Assembly: GCF_900112335.1 (NCBI RefSeq)
Contig: NZ_FOLG01000005.1
Coordinates: forward strand, 124,001 to 188,000
DNA length: 64,000 nucleotides
Direction: 5' to 3'
Source: Tropicimonas isoalkanivorans
GTDB lineage: Bacteria; Pseudomonadota; Alphaproteobacteria; Rhodobacterales; Rhodobacteraceae
Below, one piece after another: positions 1-8,596 of the stretch; position 1 is the stretch's first letter; every line of letters begins with the position of its first letter. The notes beneath the pieces were generated by a model that saw only the letters and a program-made list of their open reading frames with translations, had not been told where the DNA came from and ran no database searches. The position numbers were made by a program, and so were the translations under genes.

Positions 1-295
1 CCCTATGCGCCTCCTCCGGCTCGCCATCTATCAGAACCAGCCGTGTGCCGCGCTCACGCAGGATCTTGGCGGAGCGTTCTACGTTCTCCGGGCCGACGGA
101 CCAGCCTGCGAGGAATGCGCCATCAGGCGAAAAAGCGGGGTTTTTCGCGAGCGCCAGCAACTCCGCAACCGTTGGGATATGGGTCACATGAGCAGGCCCG
201 ACAGCATTCAACGCTTCCGTCAGATCGATGGCTTCGATGAAATGCTGTGTCAGGATGACAAATGATTTGACCGCGCCCGTTAGTTGTCGGTTCAT
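1..295 (-). CDS. Receiver-like hypothetical protein, partial (3' end outside window)
   Basis: The gene reads leftward from an ATG at 293-295 and runs off the window edge after about 98 codons. A clear GGAGG lies just upstream of the start. The visible part begins MNRQLTGAVKSFVILTQHF and later shows AFLAGW and TRLVLIDGE. The alternating hydrophobic strands and helices resemble a degenerate response-regulator receiver fold, but I see no convincing phospho-acceptor Asp. It is divergent from the Crp/Fnr gene with only 76 bp between the two starts, so they may share a control region. Function unknown; the receiver-like reading is an inference. Confidence 0.55.
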   Translation of the reverse strand, partial: MNRQLTGAVKSFVILTQHFIEAIDLTEALNAVGPAHVTHIPTVAELLALAKNPAFSPDGAFLAGWSVGPENVERSAKILRERGTRLVLIDGEPEEAHR

Positions 296-371
296 AGGGC
301 GTCCCTCCGAGTACCTCCGAATAATGGGTGTGCAACTGATGCTGCCTGATGTAAGGACCTCGCAATAAAGT

Positions 372-1121
372 ATGACGTACGGCAGCGAAAAAATTCCCCT
401 CCACTGCTCCAAATGCCCGCTTCGGCGCTTGGATCTCTTCCTCCCGTTCGACGAGGAAGAGATCAAGTTCATGGAATCCTTCAAGTCCGGCGACATGATC
501 GTCGAACCCGGCACGCACCTGTTCATCGAGGGGGCGGAAGCTGCGCAGCTGTACACCGTTCTGTCGGGCCTCGGCATTCGGTACAAGACGTTGGAGAACG
601 GGCGCCGCCAGGTGGTCAACTTCGTCATGCCGGGAGACTTCCTCGGTCTGCAGGCCGGCGTCATGCAGAAGATGTCTCACTCCATCGAGGTCACCACGAA
701 GATGCGGCTCTGCGTCTTCGAGCGTTCGCGGTTCTACGAACTCTACAAAAATCAACCCGATCGCGGCTATTCGCTGACCTATCTTGCGGCGTTGGAGGAA
801 TACTTCCTTGCCGAAGCCCTGACGACCGTCGGGCAACGCGGCGCTCTGGAGAAGGTAAGCTGGGGCCTCCACCGCTTCCGCATCCGGGGAGAGGCTCTGG
901 GACTTCTCAAGAACGGAAAGGTCCCATTGCCCTTCAAACAGCAGGATCTGGCAGATGCCCTCGGCCTGTCGCTCGTGCATACGAACAAGACCCTTGCCAA
1001 GCTGCGGAGCGATGGCATCGCCAACTGGCAGGACGGGGAACTCGAAGTGAAGGACTTTCAGGCGCTCACCAAGCTGGCGATGGTGGAGGATTTCGAGCTT
1101 CCCAAGCGTCCGCTGATCTGA
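372..1121 (+). CDS. Crp/Fnr family transcriptional regulator
   Basis: A 249-residue DNA-binding regulator with an N-terminal cyclic-nucleotide-binding-type beta barrel (about residues 30-140), a dimer helix and a C-terminal winged helix-turn-helix (about 185-215). Cys12, Cys15 and Cys114 lie at the spacing of E. coli FNR Cys20, Cys23 and Cys122. The position equivalent to FNR Cys29 is Asp21. The recognition helix reads SLVHTNKTLAKL and lacks the E-x-x-S-R signature of FNR/FnrL, so it should not read the TTGAT-N4-ATCAA box. A stretch AAGGA lies about 18 nt before the ATG, so the start is acceptable but not strongly marked. An Fe-S or other redox sensor is possible; the signal is unknown. Confidence 0.85.
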   Translation: MTYGSEKIPLHCSKCPLRRLDLFLPFDEEEIKFMESFKSGDMIVEPGTHLFIEGAEAAQLYTVLSGLGIRYKTLENGRRQVVNFVMPGDFLGLQAGVMQKMSHSIEVTTKMRLCVFERSRFYELYKNQPDRGYSLTYLAALEEYFLAEALTTVGQRGALEKVSWGLHRFRIRGEALGLLKNGKVPLPFKQQDLADALGLSLVHTNKTLAKLRSDGIANWQDGELEVKDFQALTKLAMVEDFELPKRPLI

Positions 1122-1161
1122 CCCCTGAGCCAGGCCAGGGAACCGGCACGCCGCTTCGGTC

Positions 1162-1656
1162 TCAGTCTGCCTTGCGCATCTCTATCGCCGGAAAGCCGAT
1201 CCCAGGCGCCAGCAGGACGTCAACTGGCCCAAGCACGGCAAATCCGAGCGCCTGGTAGAACGGAACCGCTGTGCGGGTGGCCAGACAGTGGTAGCTGGTC
1301 ATACCCGCTCGGGAGGCATCCGCAAAAATCCGGTCGAAGATCGCGCGCCCAATTCCCTGCCGCGCATGGCGGTGGTGCGTGACCACGTGTCGAATCTCCG
1401 CCTCGCCCGGCCTGTTTCGTCGCGGCGTCCATCCGCCGGCGCCGACAACCGCGCGCGCGGACGTTTCGGCCAGGTAGTATGTCCCACAGGTCACCAGTTC
1501 TGGACGAGCGCGGGATATGATCGGAAGGGCCGTCACCAATACAGACGGTGGGTAATTCGCCTTCAGCAGTGCCGGGTACGACTGCGCCAGCAGGGCGTCC
1601 ACGGCGGCGATATCCGACGCCCGTGTCGCGCGTATTGTCAGGCCCTGTGCGAGCAT
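1162..1656 (-). CDS. GNAT family N-acetyltransferase
   Basis: A 164-residue acetyltransferase-fold protein. It shows the GNAT order: beta1 (GLTIRATRASDI), a central EAEIRHVVTHHRHARQGIG stretch that forms the acetyl-CoA pyrophosphate loop (Q/R-x-x-G-x-G/A type, here RQGIGR), and a late FYQALGF motif. An upstream in-frame ATG at 1683 exists, but GGGAGG sits seven bases before the ATG at 1654-1656, so I chose the shorter form. It stands between the convergent Crp/Fnr gene and rpmG and shows no operon link. Substrate unknown. Confidence 0.85.
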   Translation of the reverse strand: MLAQGLTIRATRASDIAAVDALLAQSYPALLKANYPPSVLVTALPIISRARPELVTCGTYYLAETSARAVVGAGGWTPRRNRPGEAEIRHVVTHHRHARQGIGRAIFDRIFADASRAGMTSYHCLATRTAVPFYQALGFAVLGPVDVLLAPGIGFPAIEMRKAD

Positions 1657-1741
1657 GGTCCCGCCTCCCTCGCGCCTGCCCAAACGTGAAAAGCCGCGCG
1701 GTTTCCCGCACGGCTGAGCGAACCCAATGGATGGGAAGATC

Positions 1742-1909
1742 TTACTTGATCTTGCCTTCCTTGTAGTCGACGTGCTTGCGCGCGACCGGGTCGTACTTCC
1801 GAACGGTCATCTTCTCGGTCATCGTGCGGGCGTTCTTCTTGGTCACGTAGAAGTGGCCAGTACCGGCGGTGGAATTCAGCCGGATCTTGATCGTGGTGGG
1901 CTTCGCCAT
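1742..1909 (-). CDS. rpmG: 50S ribosomal protein L33
   Basis: A 55-residue basic protein beginning [20 protein letters not shown] and ending YKEGKIK, the standard L33 pattern with [11 protein letters not shown] and [10 protein letters not shown]. It belongs to the large ribosomal subunit near the E site. It lacks the two CxxC zinc motifs seen in some L33 paralogs, so this is the zinc-independent form. It is a single gene with about 180 bp of non-coding DNA upstream, which should hold its promoter. Confidence 0.97.
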   Translation of the reverse strand: MAKPTTIKIRLNSTAGTGHFYVTKKNARTMTEKMTVRKYDPVARKHVDYKEGKIK

Positions 1910-2091
1910 CTCTTCGGTCTCCTGTGACGGACGGTGCCGCCCGTGAATTCTGAAATTGGCCTTTTAAGCCGTAGGGCCAGTGTGTCAAGCCGAATCGCCG
2001 GGATGGCAAGCGGCCCCTGGCCCTCATTCGCGACCCGGGGCCAAGGGGCGCGGATGGGCGGCACGGCGGCGTCGCCGAACCGCCCCGCGTG

Positions 2092-2808
2092 TCACGCCGC
2101 GGACAAGGGCGGTATGCCGAGCTGGGCGTGGATCGCATCGCGTTTCTCGTCACTCAGCCGCAAGGCAGCCGCGAGTTGACGCAGATAGGCCTGCTCGGCC
2201 TTGGTGTCCACGCTGATCGCAGAAAGCGATGCGGAGTAGACGGTCTCTCGCGCCGCCTCCGAGGTCGAAGAGGCGAGGCTCGCAATGTCGATCGGCCGCT
2301 TCAGTTCCTCCAGCACAAATTCCCGCTCCTCCGGTGAGGCGTCCTTCACGTGCTCCATGATCGCCGCTCGCTCCTCGGAGGTGATCTGCCCGTCCGCCTT
2401 TGCCGCCATGATCATGGCGCGCAGGACCAACTTCGCCTGTTCCTCCATCATCGGCCCGGCCGGCGTGGTACCGAAGATGGCCGACATCAGCTCGGCCGAC
2501 TGCAAGGAGCCGGCCTCGGCCGCGCTCCGCATGGAATTCATCAGGCTCCCCAAGCCAGCGGTCGTCGCCTCGGTGGCCGATGCGGTGGCGCTGCCCATCT
2601 GGTTCAGCATCTCCCTGACCCGGGTCGATCCGCCCGGGATGCCGAACTGGTCTGCCATCCGAGCGAGCTGCTCCGCGGCCGGACTGTCCCCGGCACCCTT
2701 CAGCATGTCCTGCATTCCGGCCATGCCACCCGATTTCTGATACTTTTGATAGCCCTTCGTGGCGGCGACGCCTATGGCGACCGCGGCAAGCGTCTTGATG
2801 AAACTCAT
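2092..2808 (-). CDS. DUF533 / TerB-like protein
   Basis: A 238-residue protein. A short hydrophobic N-terminus (MSFIKTLAAVAIGVAA) is followed by a Gly/Met-rich linker and a C-terminal helical TerB-like domain from about residue 125, with the motif AAKADGQITSEERAAI that is typical of DUF533 (YebE-type) proteins. The conserved acidic turn ADGxIxxxE suggests metal binding as in TerB; no function is established. GGGAGG lies nine bases before the ATG at 2806-2808, and longer in-frame starts lack such a site. It sits immediately downstream of the RNase P RNA on the same strand. Confidence 0.85.
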   Translation of the reverse strand: MSFIKTLAAVAIGVAATKGYQKYQKSGGMAGMQDMLKGAGDSPAAEQLARMADQFGIPGGSTRVREMLNQMGSATASATEATTAGLGSLMNSMRSAAEAGSLQSAELMSAIFGTTPAGPMMEEQAKLVLRAMIMAAKADGQITSEERAAIMEHVKDASPEEREFVLEELKRPIDIASLASSTSEAARETVYSASLSAISVDTKAEQAYLRQLAAALRLSDEKRDAIHAQLGIPPLSAA

Positions 2809-2906
2809 CCCGATTCCTCCCTTAAATAGTAGGGAAAGCTTATCACCGAAGCGGCACGCGCCAAGAGCGGGCGACGGGCTGAGAGATGGAAACGGGAAAT
2901 AAAATT

Positions 2907-3292
2907 GCGCGGACGGCCTGTAAGCCGGATTCTGTCCGGGGGCCGAAGCCCCCTGGATGACCATTCATCTAGGCCCGCCGTTGCCGACGCGCTCTAGCTG
3001 CCTACCCGACCTGCCTGGGGCTGAAGCGGCCCTGGGGACGTGCCCCGCGGAGGTCCTATGTGGCATTGCTCCCGGTGGGGCTTGCCGTGCCGGAACTGTT
3101 GCCAGCCCCGCGGTGGGCTCTTACCCCACCGTTTCACCGTGACCCCGCCGTAGCAGGGCCGTCTGTTCTCTGTGGCGCTTTCCGTCGGGTTTCCCCGCCC
3201 GGGCGTTACCCGGCACCGTTGCTTCAGGGAGTCCGGACTTTCCTCGCCCCCCGCTTGCGCCGGGGCCGCGGCCATCCGGCCATCCGCGCCCG
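2907..3292 (-). ncRNA. rnpB: RNase P RNA (bacterial class A)
   Basis: Read on the minus strand, the segment carries the 5' signature GAGGAAAGTCCGGACTCC, the central AGAGCCCACCG and ACAGTTCCGG-like elements, and the 3' signature AGAATCCGGCTTACAGG. The ends form a complete 12-bp P1 helix: the complement of 3278-3289 (GCGCGGATGGCC) pairs along its whole length with the complement of 2907-2918 (GGCCGTCCGCGC), with one G-U. A U-rich run follows P1. This is the catalytic RNA that matures tRNA 5' ends. Its 5' end abuts the amidase stop codon at 3299. Confidence 0.96.
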
Positions 3293-3295
3293 GCA

Positions 3296-3324
3296 GACCT
3301 ATGCAGTCGCGCGTCCCCGGTCAA
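3296..3324 (-). promoter_or_regulatory. Candidate rnpB promoter inside the amidase gene end
   Basis: On the minus strand TTGACC (3319-3324) and TAGGTC (3296-3301) are 17 bp apart, and the expected start falls at the GGGCGC that opens the RNase P RNA. The -10 element contains the amidase stop codon TAG. The -35 is good and the -10 mediocre, so this is a prediction. Confidence 0.45.
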
Positions 3325-3991
3325 TGGGGAAGCGGCGGGCCAGGTCCGTGGCAAGCGCCATATCCGCCTGCTCAAGCGGTCCGGCAGCCCATGGTCGGAA
3401 ACGACTGCGGAAAGCCAGGAGCAGTGCGTCGTGCGGGACGTTCGTGGGGTAGCCGAAGGCCTCCAGATGCGCCGTGAACGCTGTTGGTCCTCCTGCCGTG
3501 GCGTCGTCCGCCCCGCAGGGCCAACAGGACAGCCCGCAAAGCGCCAGGCGCCGCCAATCGAAGCGGGGCCCGGGGTCGCTCTTGCGGCCGGGGGCCATGT
3601 CGGAATGGGCGATCACCCGACAGGGCGGGATGTCCCACCGCGCGAGAATGCCGGGCAAAATTCGCTCCAGCGCCGTCATCAAGCGCTCCGAAAAGGGCTC
3701 CGCCCCCCTGTTGTCCAGCTCGATACCGATGGAATGACTGTTGACGTCGTCCCGCCCGCCCCAGCTCCCGGCCCCAGCGTGCCAGGCGCGCTCGGCCTCC
3801 TCGACCAGATGCCAGCAGCGACCGTCCCGCCCGATGAGGTAGTGGCAGGAAACCTCCGCCTCCGGGTCGCACAGCCGCTCCAACGCAGCCTCGGCAGTGT
3901 CCATGGCAGTAAAGTGCAGCACCACGAGATCCGGCACAGCACCTCCCCGACGGGGACCGAAGTTTGGCGAGGGGCAGGAGATCAGGTCCAA
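3299..3991 (-). CDS. N-acetylmuramoyl-L-alanine amidase (AmpD/AmiD type)
   Basis: A 230-residue amidase_2 protein that cleaves the amide bond between MurNAc and the peptide stem. Zinc ligands are recognisable as His in LVVLHFTAM (about residue 26), His in RVIAHSDMAPGRKSDPG and the closing Asp of that motif; WHAGAGSWGG and NSHSIGIEL are typical of the family. No signal peptide is visible, consistent with a cytoplasmic anhydro-muropeptide recycling enzyme. The family start (PSPNFGPR) lies so close to the upstream gene that the only suitable initiation codon is TTG at 3989-3991, without a strong ribosome site. It follows the lipoprotein gene by 12 bp and may be translated with it. Confidence 0.9.
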   Translation of the reverse strand: MDLISCPSPNFGPRRGGAVPDLVVLHFTAMDTAEAALERLCDPEAEVSCHYLIGRDGRCWHLVEEAERAWHAGAGSWGGRDDVNSHSIGIELDNRGAEPFSERLMTALERILPGILARWDIPPCRVIAHSDMAPGRKSDPGPRFDWRRLALCGLSCWPCGADDATAGGPTAFTAHLEAFGYPTNVPHDALLLAFRSRFRPWAAGPLEQADMALATDLARRFPIDRGRATA

Positions 3992-4003
3992 GACCCGGGC
4001 GCC

Positions 4004-4720
4004 TCAGCGGCCGACGGCGCGCCGAAACGGCTCCGGCGACCAGCCGCAGACGAATCCGTCGCCGTCCGGATCGATGCCATAGCGGTCCCGCTGCGGTCCA
4101 CCACCGGACAGGAACGCTCTCTGAGCCAGATCCGGCGAGGGATAATTCGCGCAGTTGCGCTGCGCCTTGGCCTGGCTCGGCATGGACCGGCTGTAGACTT
4201 GTTGACCGACCGCATTTGAGGTCTGCAGCGCAAAGGCCACGATGTCCGGCCCCGTGCTGCTCGGCCGATTGGGCACGGGCTGGGCCTGCAACCGTTCTCC
4301 CGCAGGAGCCGCGGCGACGGGTTGCCCCCCGATGAATGCGGCGCCCTCCGCGGTTGCGGCGAGCGGCGTTCCGGGCGCCGGCGTGATGAGCCCCGGCTGC
4401 GCCACAGCTCCGGCGGCGGGCGGGGCAGATGGCGCCGGCGCGGCGGGTGTGGGCGCGGGTCCGATCCCCGCCTGAGCCAGTTCGGCAGACGAAATCCCGG
4501 AGGGCGAGGTCGCTTTTGCGGATGGCGCGCCGGTCCGCTCAGGCGGCAAGATTGTCGAGCGTCCAGACAGTTGCGCCTCCCGCGCGGCACGAATACGCGC
4601 CTGTTCGGTGCGATATTCGGTGTAGTCTCCGAACCCAACCCCCGAAGCGCTGTCCGGCACCGTCGGCTCGCAAGCCGAAACCGCGAGAAGCGAGATCAGC
4701 GAAACTGTCAATCGACGCAT
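4004..4720 (-). CDS. Lipoprotein with C-terminal Excalibur-like calcium motif
   Basis: A 238-residue secreted protein. MRRLTVSLISLLAVSAC is a lipoprotein signal peptide with lipobox AVSAC. A long Pro/Ala/Gly-rich linker (about residues 60-150) follows. The last 60 residues contain NCANYPSP and GIDPDGDGFVCGW, matching the D-x-D-x-D-G-x-x-C pattern of Excalibur-type domains, which resemble EF-hand loops. Such domains bind calcium and are usually extracellular. It lies just upstream of the amidase and may act in the cell envelope with it. The family has no defined role that I can name. Confidence 0.8.
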   Translation of the reverse strand: MRRLTVSLISLLAVSACEPTVPDSASGVGFGDYTEYRTEQARIRAAREAQLSGRSTILPPERTGAPSAKATSPSGISSAELAQAGIGPAPTPAAPAPSAPPAAGAVAQPGLITPAPGTPLAATAEGAAFIGGQPVAAAPAGERLQAQPVPNRPSSTGPDIVAFALQTSNAVGQQVYSRSMPSQAKAQRNCANYPSPDLAQRAFLSGGGPQRDRYGIDPDGDGFVCGWSPEPFRRAVGR

Positions 4721-4754
4721 CTGTCTGCCCTGCCCCCTTCGCGTTGCGGTCAGG

Positions 4755-6245
4755 CTACCACCAGCGGGACGGTTTGGCCACAAATCCGGCGGCGTTCTCA
4801 ACCGTTTGGGCAATGTTGAGCAGATCGCCCTCTTCCCACGGGCGGCCAATGAGTTGCAGACCGAGCGGCAATCCCTGCCCGTCCAGCCCCGCGGGGACGG
4901 AGATGCCGGGGAGCCCTGCGAGGTTGACCGTCACGGTGAAGACGTCGTTGAGGTACATCTGCACCGGGTCGGCATCGGCCATCTCACCCAAGCCGAAGGC
5001 GGCCGACGGGGTAGCGGGTGTCAGGATGGCATCCACGCCGTCGTCGAACGCGTCCTCGAAGTCGCGCTTGATCAAGGTGCGGACCTTGCGGGCGCGGTTG
5101 TAGTAGGCGTCATAGAACCCGGCCGACAGGACGTAGGTGCCGATCATCACGCGGCGCTGGACCTCGGCGCCGAAGCCCTCGGCGCGGGTCTTCTCGTACA
5201 TCTCGGTGATGCCGTCGCCTTCTGCCAGTTTCGCCCGGCGGCCGAAGCGGACACCGTCATAGCGGGCCAGGTTGGAGGAGGCCTCGGCGGGCGCAATCAC
5301 GTAGTAGGCCGGCAGCGCGTACTTCGTATGCGGCAGCGAGATATCCACGATCTTCGCGCCTGCGTCGCGCAGCATATCGGCGCCGTCGCTCCAAAGCTTC
5401 TCGATCTCGGCGGGCATGCCCTCCATGCGGTATTCCTTGGGAATGCCGATGGTGCGGCCGCGGATGTCGCCGGTGATCGCCGCCTCGAAGTCCGGCACGG
5501 GCAGGTCGGCCGAGGTGCTGTCCTTCGGGTCGTGCCCCGCCATGGCGCGCAGCATGATCGCCGCATCGCGCACCGTCTTGGTCATTGGGCCCGCCTGATC
5601 GAGCGATGAGGCGAAGGCGACGATGCCCCAGCGGGAGCAGCGGCCGTAGGTGGGCTTCAGCCCCGTGATGCCGGTGAATGCCGCAGGCTGGCGGATCGAG
5701 CCGCCGGTATCGGTCCCCGTGGCGGCAAGGCAGAGGTCCGCCGCGACGGCCGAGGCCGAGCCGCCGGAGGAGCCGCCGGGCGTCAGTTGGGTCTCGTCAT
5801 TGCCCCGGCGCCAAGGGTTCACCACATTGCCATAGCAGGAGGTCTCGTTCGAGGACCCCATGGCGAACTCATCCATGTTGAGCTTGCCCAGCATGATGGC
5901 GCCCGCCTGCCAGAGCTGCGTCGTGACGGTGGATTCGTATTCCGGCTTGAACCCCTCAAGGATGCGGGAGGCAGCCTGGCTCGGCACCCCTTGTGTGCAG
6001 AACAGGTCCTTGATGCCGATGGGCACGCCGCACATCGGGTTTTCCGCCCCGCCCTGAATGCGGGCGTCCGCCGCGGCGGCCTGCTGGAGCGCGATTTCCG
6101 GCGTCTTGTGGACGAAGGCGCCCAGGGCATCAGCGCGGTCGATCTCGGACAGGCATGCCTGGGTCAGTTCGGTCGACGTGACGTCTCCCGCGCGCAGCTT
6201 GTCCCGGGCCTCGGCGATCGTGAATTTGGTAAGCTCGGACATCAT
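4755..6245 (-). CDS. gatA: Glutamyl-tRNA(Gln)/aspartyl-tRNA(Asn) amidotransferase subunit A
   Basis: A 496-residue amidase-signature enzyme, the glutaminase subunit of GatCAB that converts mischarged Glu-tRNA(Gln) or Asp-tRNA(Asn) to the amide. The Ser-cisSer-Lys triad is visible: Lys79 (GIKDLF), cis-Ser near 159-160 (GGSSGGSA) and nucleophile Ser183 ([11 protein letters not shown]). Length and ends match the family. The start ATG at 6243-6245 overlaps the gatC stop as ATGA; a second ATG follows immediately. gatB is not in this window, so gatCA is separated from gatB here. Confidence 0.97.
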   Translation of the reverse strand: MMSELTKFTIAEARDKLRAGDVTSTELTQACLSEIDRADALGAFVHKTPEIALQQAAAADARIQGGAENPMCGVPIGIKDLFCTQGVPSQAASRILEGFKPEYESTVTTQLWQAGAIMLGKLNMDEFAMGSSNETSCYGNVVNPWRRGNDETQLTPGGSSGGSASAVAADLCLAATGTDTGGSIRQPAAFTGITGLKPTYGRCSRWGIVAFASSLDQAGPMTKTVRDAAIMLRAMAGHDPKDSTSADLPVPDFEAAITGDIRGRTIGIPKEYRMEGMPAEIEKLWSDGADMLRDAGAKIVDISLPHTKYALPAYYVIAPAEASSNLARYDGVRFGRRAKLAEGDGITEMYEKTRAEGFGAEVQRRVMIGTYVLSAGFYDAYYNRARKVRTLIKRDFEDAFDDGVDAILTPATPSAAFGLGEMADADPVQMYLNDVFTVTVNLAGLPGISVPAGLDGQGLPLGLQLIGRPWEEGDLLNIAQTVENAAGFVAKPSRWW

Positions 6246-6529
6246 TCAACAACCTTTGGCACGGCAAAGAAGCCTTCGCGGGCATCGGGCGCGTTGGACA
6301 GCACCTTGTCCTGGTATCCACCGTCGGTGACGACGTCGGCGCGGCGTTTCAGGCGCATCGGTGTGACGGAGGTCATCGGCTCCACGCCCTCCACGTCGAC
6401 CTCGTTCAATTGCTCGATGAAGCCGAGGATGGCGTTGAATTCGCCGGCGAGCGCAGGCAGGGCCGGGTCCTCGACCTTGATGCGGGCGAGTTGGGCCACG
6501 CGGCGCGCGGTACTTTCGTCGATCGACAT
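6242..6529 (-). CDS. gatC: GatCAB amidotransferase subunit C
   Basis: A 95-residue subunit that clamps GatA to GatB. It begins [19 protein letters not shown] and contains [18 protein letters not shown] and a C-terminal [12 protein letters not shown], all characteristic of GatC. GGAGG lies directly before the ATG. The stop overlaps the gatA start by four bases, a usual arrangement for equal expression. Confidence 0.97.
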   Translation of the reverse strand: MSIDESTARRVAQLARIKVEDPALPALAGEFNAILGFIEQLNEVDVEGVEPMTSVTPMRLKRRADVVTDGGYQDKVLSNAPDAREGFFAVPKVVE

Positions 6530-6627
6530 GGGGCCTCCGGGGTCGGGCGGATGATCGGGTCGGGTTTATCGCCCACCTGCGCGGGCCGCAAGCGGGTGCA
6601 GCGGCAACCCTGCCGGGCAAACGTCGA

Positions 6628-7140
6628 TCAGTCGGGAGCCGCCATCGCGGCCAGCTTTGCCACCGTGTTCATGTTGCGCGCAGTACCGACGGCGGCCCCG
6701 GGAATGCGCAGCTTCGATCTGCCCTGCCCCAGAGGATAATAAACGTAGATCTCCCGCCGCCCCAGTTTCATCTCCTCCCCGGCATGGCCGGTAACTGCGT
6801 CCAGCGCATCATGCGCCGGCGGCGTGTCGAGAAAGATCACATGTGTGAACGTTGGCTGCCGAACGGAGAAGGGATTGGCCGCGACAACCGCCGACATCTC
6901 ACTGGCGTCGCGCAGGGCAACCGAAACGGGGTTGCCAAGATGCTCCTGGAGCCGCCGCTCCAGCGCGGCCTTCGTCTCCCCTGGCCCGACACGGGAGGAA
7001 AAGACCGCATTGCCGCTCTGGATGTAGGTGCGGATCTCGGAAAACCCGACCTCCTCGCAGAGTTGGACAAGTTCGGCCATTGGCAGGCGGCCCGTGCCAC
7101 CGACATTCACCGCGCGCAGAAGGGCAACGTATCGCGTCAT
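6628..7140 (-). CDS. DUF1697 family protein
   Basis: A 170-residue protein that begins MTRYVALLRAVNVGGTGRLPM, the diagnostic DUF1697 opening (Y-x-x-L-L-R-x-V-N-V-G-G). It also carries TYIQSGNAVFSS and a C-terminal SKLRIPGAAVGTARNMNTV block typical of the family. No catalytic role is established and no signal peptide or membrane segment is present. It is transcribed alone, divergent from the MFS gene with 114 bp between starts. Confidence 0.92.
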   Translation of the reverse strand: MTRYVALLRAVNVGGTGRLPMAELVQLCEEVGFSEIRTYIQSGNAVFSSRVGPGETKAALERRLQEHLGNPVSVALRDASEMSAVVAANPFSVRQPTFTHVIFLDTPPAHDALDAVTGHAGEEMKLGRREIYVYYPLGQGRSKLRIPGAAVGTARNMNTVAKLAAMAAPD

Positions 7141-7254
7141 CCCTCCACCCTAGGGTGCCGGGCGCGTAATGCCCATGGCCTTGCCAGAGCCCCGCTTGCG
7201 GGCGGCAGCGGCCAGGCGCTAGCTTGTGTCCGACGCACCCGAGGGGAGCCGGCG

Positions 7255-8574
7255 ATGATTTCCATCCTGTCCAACCGAACCTACCGCCACCTGTTCGCCG
7301 CCCAGGTCGTGGCGCTTCTGGGGACGGGCCTTGCGACGGTCGCGCTCGGCCTGCTGGCCTTCGATCTGGCAGGAAGCGACGCGGCGATGGTTCTCGGCAC
7401 CGCCCTGACGATCAAGATGGTGGCCTATGTGACCATCTCCCCGGTCGCGGGGGCGCTGGCGTCCCGCTGGCCACGGCGGAGAATGCTCGTGGCGCTGGAC
7501 GTTCTGCGCGCGGCTGTTGCGCTGTTGCTCCCCTTCGTAACGGAGGTCTGGCACATTTACGCGCTCGTCTTCGTGCTGCAGTCGGCATCCGCCGCGTTCA
7601 CCCCCACGTTCCAGGCCACTATCCCGGACGTGCTGCCGGAGGAGTCCGAGTATACCCGCGCCCTCTCGCTGTCGCGGCTGGCCTATGACCTGGAATCTCT
7701 CGTCTCGCCGATGCTCGCGGCGCTGCTGCTGGCGGTCGTCAGTTCCTCCACCCTGTTCCTCGGTACCTGCCTTGGCTTCATCGGCTCCGCGCTGCTGGTG
7801 GTATCCGTGCTGCTGCCGTCTCCAGCGCCATCCAAACCGCGGGGCTTTTACGACGCGACGCTGCGAGGGCTCGTCATCTACCTTCGGACGCCACGCCTGC
7901 GAGGCCTCCTCGCGCTCAGCTTCTCCGCCGCCGCGGCGGGCGCCATGGTCATCGTCAACACGGTGGTTCTCGTGCGGGGCGGGCTCGGTCAGGGAGACAG
8001 GTCGGTCGCCCTCACCCTCGCGGCCTTCGGGGCCGGGTCAATGCTGGCGGCACTGGCCCTGCCCCGCGTGCTGGACCGCCTCCCCGACCGACGGGTGATG
8101 GTCGCCGGAGCTGGCGTGATGGCCGCCGTGCTGCTGACGCTGGCCCTCGTCATAGCGGCATCGGGGCTCCATTGGCCAGGGCTGCTGACCGCCTGGTTGT
8201 TCCTCGGGCTTGGCTACTCGGCCGTGCTGACCCCCTCCGGGCGGCTCCTGCGCCGGTCTGCCCACCCGGAGGATCGCCCCGCGGTCTTCGCGGCGCAATT
8301 TGCGCTGTCGCATGCCTGCTGGCTGCTGGCCTATCCGCTCTCCGCCTGGGTGCAGACCCGCTTCGGTGCCGTCCCGGCGCTGACCGTCCTTGGGCTTCTG
8401 ACGGTGGCGGGGCTGGCGACCGCCTTGCGGATCTGGCGCGCCGACATGCCGCGCGAGCTGGAGCACCGCCACGACGACCTGTCGCCCGACCACCCGCACC
8501 TGTCCGGCGCCGGTCACCATCGCCATGTCTATGTGATCGACGATCTCCACCGGCACTGGCCCCACATGGGCTGA
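7255..8574 (+). CDS. MFS transporter with histidine-rich C-terminal tail
   Basis: A 439-residue integral membrane protein of the major facilitator superfamily. It has about twelve hydrophobic segments, the loop motif between helices 2 and 3 (GALASRWPRRRMLVALD), a central charged loop near residue 200, and a second half starting near LRGLLALSFSAAAAG. GAGGGGAG precedes the ATG at 7255; longer in-frame openings have no such site. The final 35 or so residues are hydrophilic and hold about ten histidines (HRH, HPH, HHRH, HRHWPH), suggesting metal binding on the cytoplasmic side. Substrate unknown; an exporter is likely from similarity to the drug/macrolide MFS type. Confidence 0.88.
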   Translation: MISILSNRTYRHLFAAQVVALLGTGLATVALGLLAFDLAGSDAAMVLGTALTIKMVAYVTISPVAGALASRWPRRRMLVALDVLRAAVALLLPFVTEVWHIYALVFVLQSASAAFTPTFQATIPDVLPEESEYTRALSLSRLAYDLESLVSPMLAALLLAVVSSSTLFLGTCLGFIGSALLVVSVLLPSPAPSKPRGFYDATLRGLVIYLRTPRLRGLLALSFSAAAAGAMVIVNTVVLVRGGLGQGDRSVALTLAAFGAGSMLAALALPRVLDRLPDRRVMVAGAGVMAAVLLTLALVIAASGLHWPGLLTAWLFLGLGYSAVLTPSGRLLRRSAHPEDRPAVFAAQFALSHACWLLAYPLSAWVQTRFGAVPALTVLGLLTVAGLATALRIWRADMPRELEHRHDDLSPDHPHLSGAGHHRHVYVIDDLHRHWPHMG

Positions 8575-8596
8575 CCCAAGGGCTGGTCCGATCCGA

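Noticed and set aside
372-1121. FnrL, the regulator for the two FNR boxes
   Set aside because: The recognition helix lacks E-x-x-S-R and the fourth FNR cysteine is absent, so FnrL should be encoded elsewhere.
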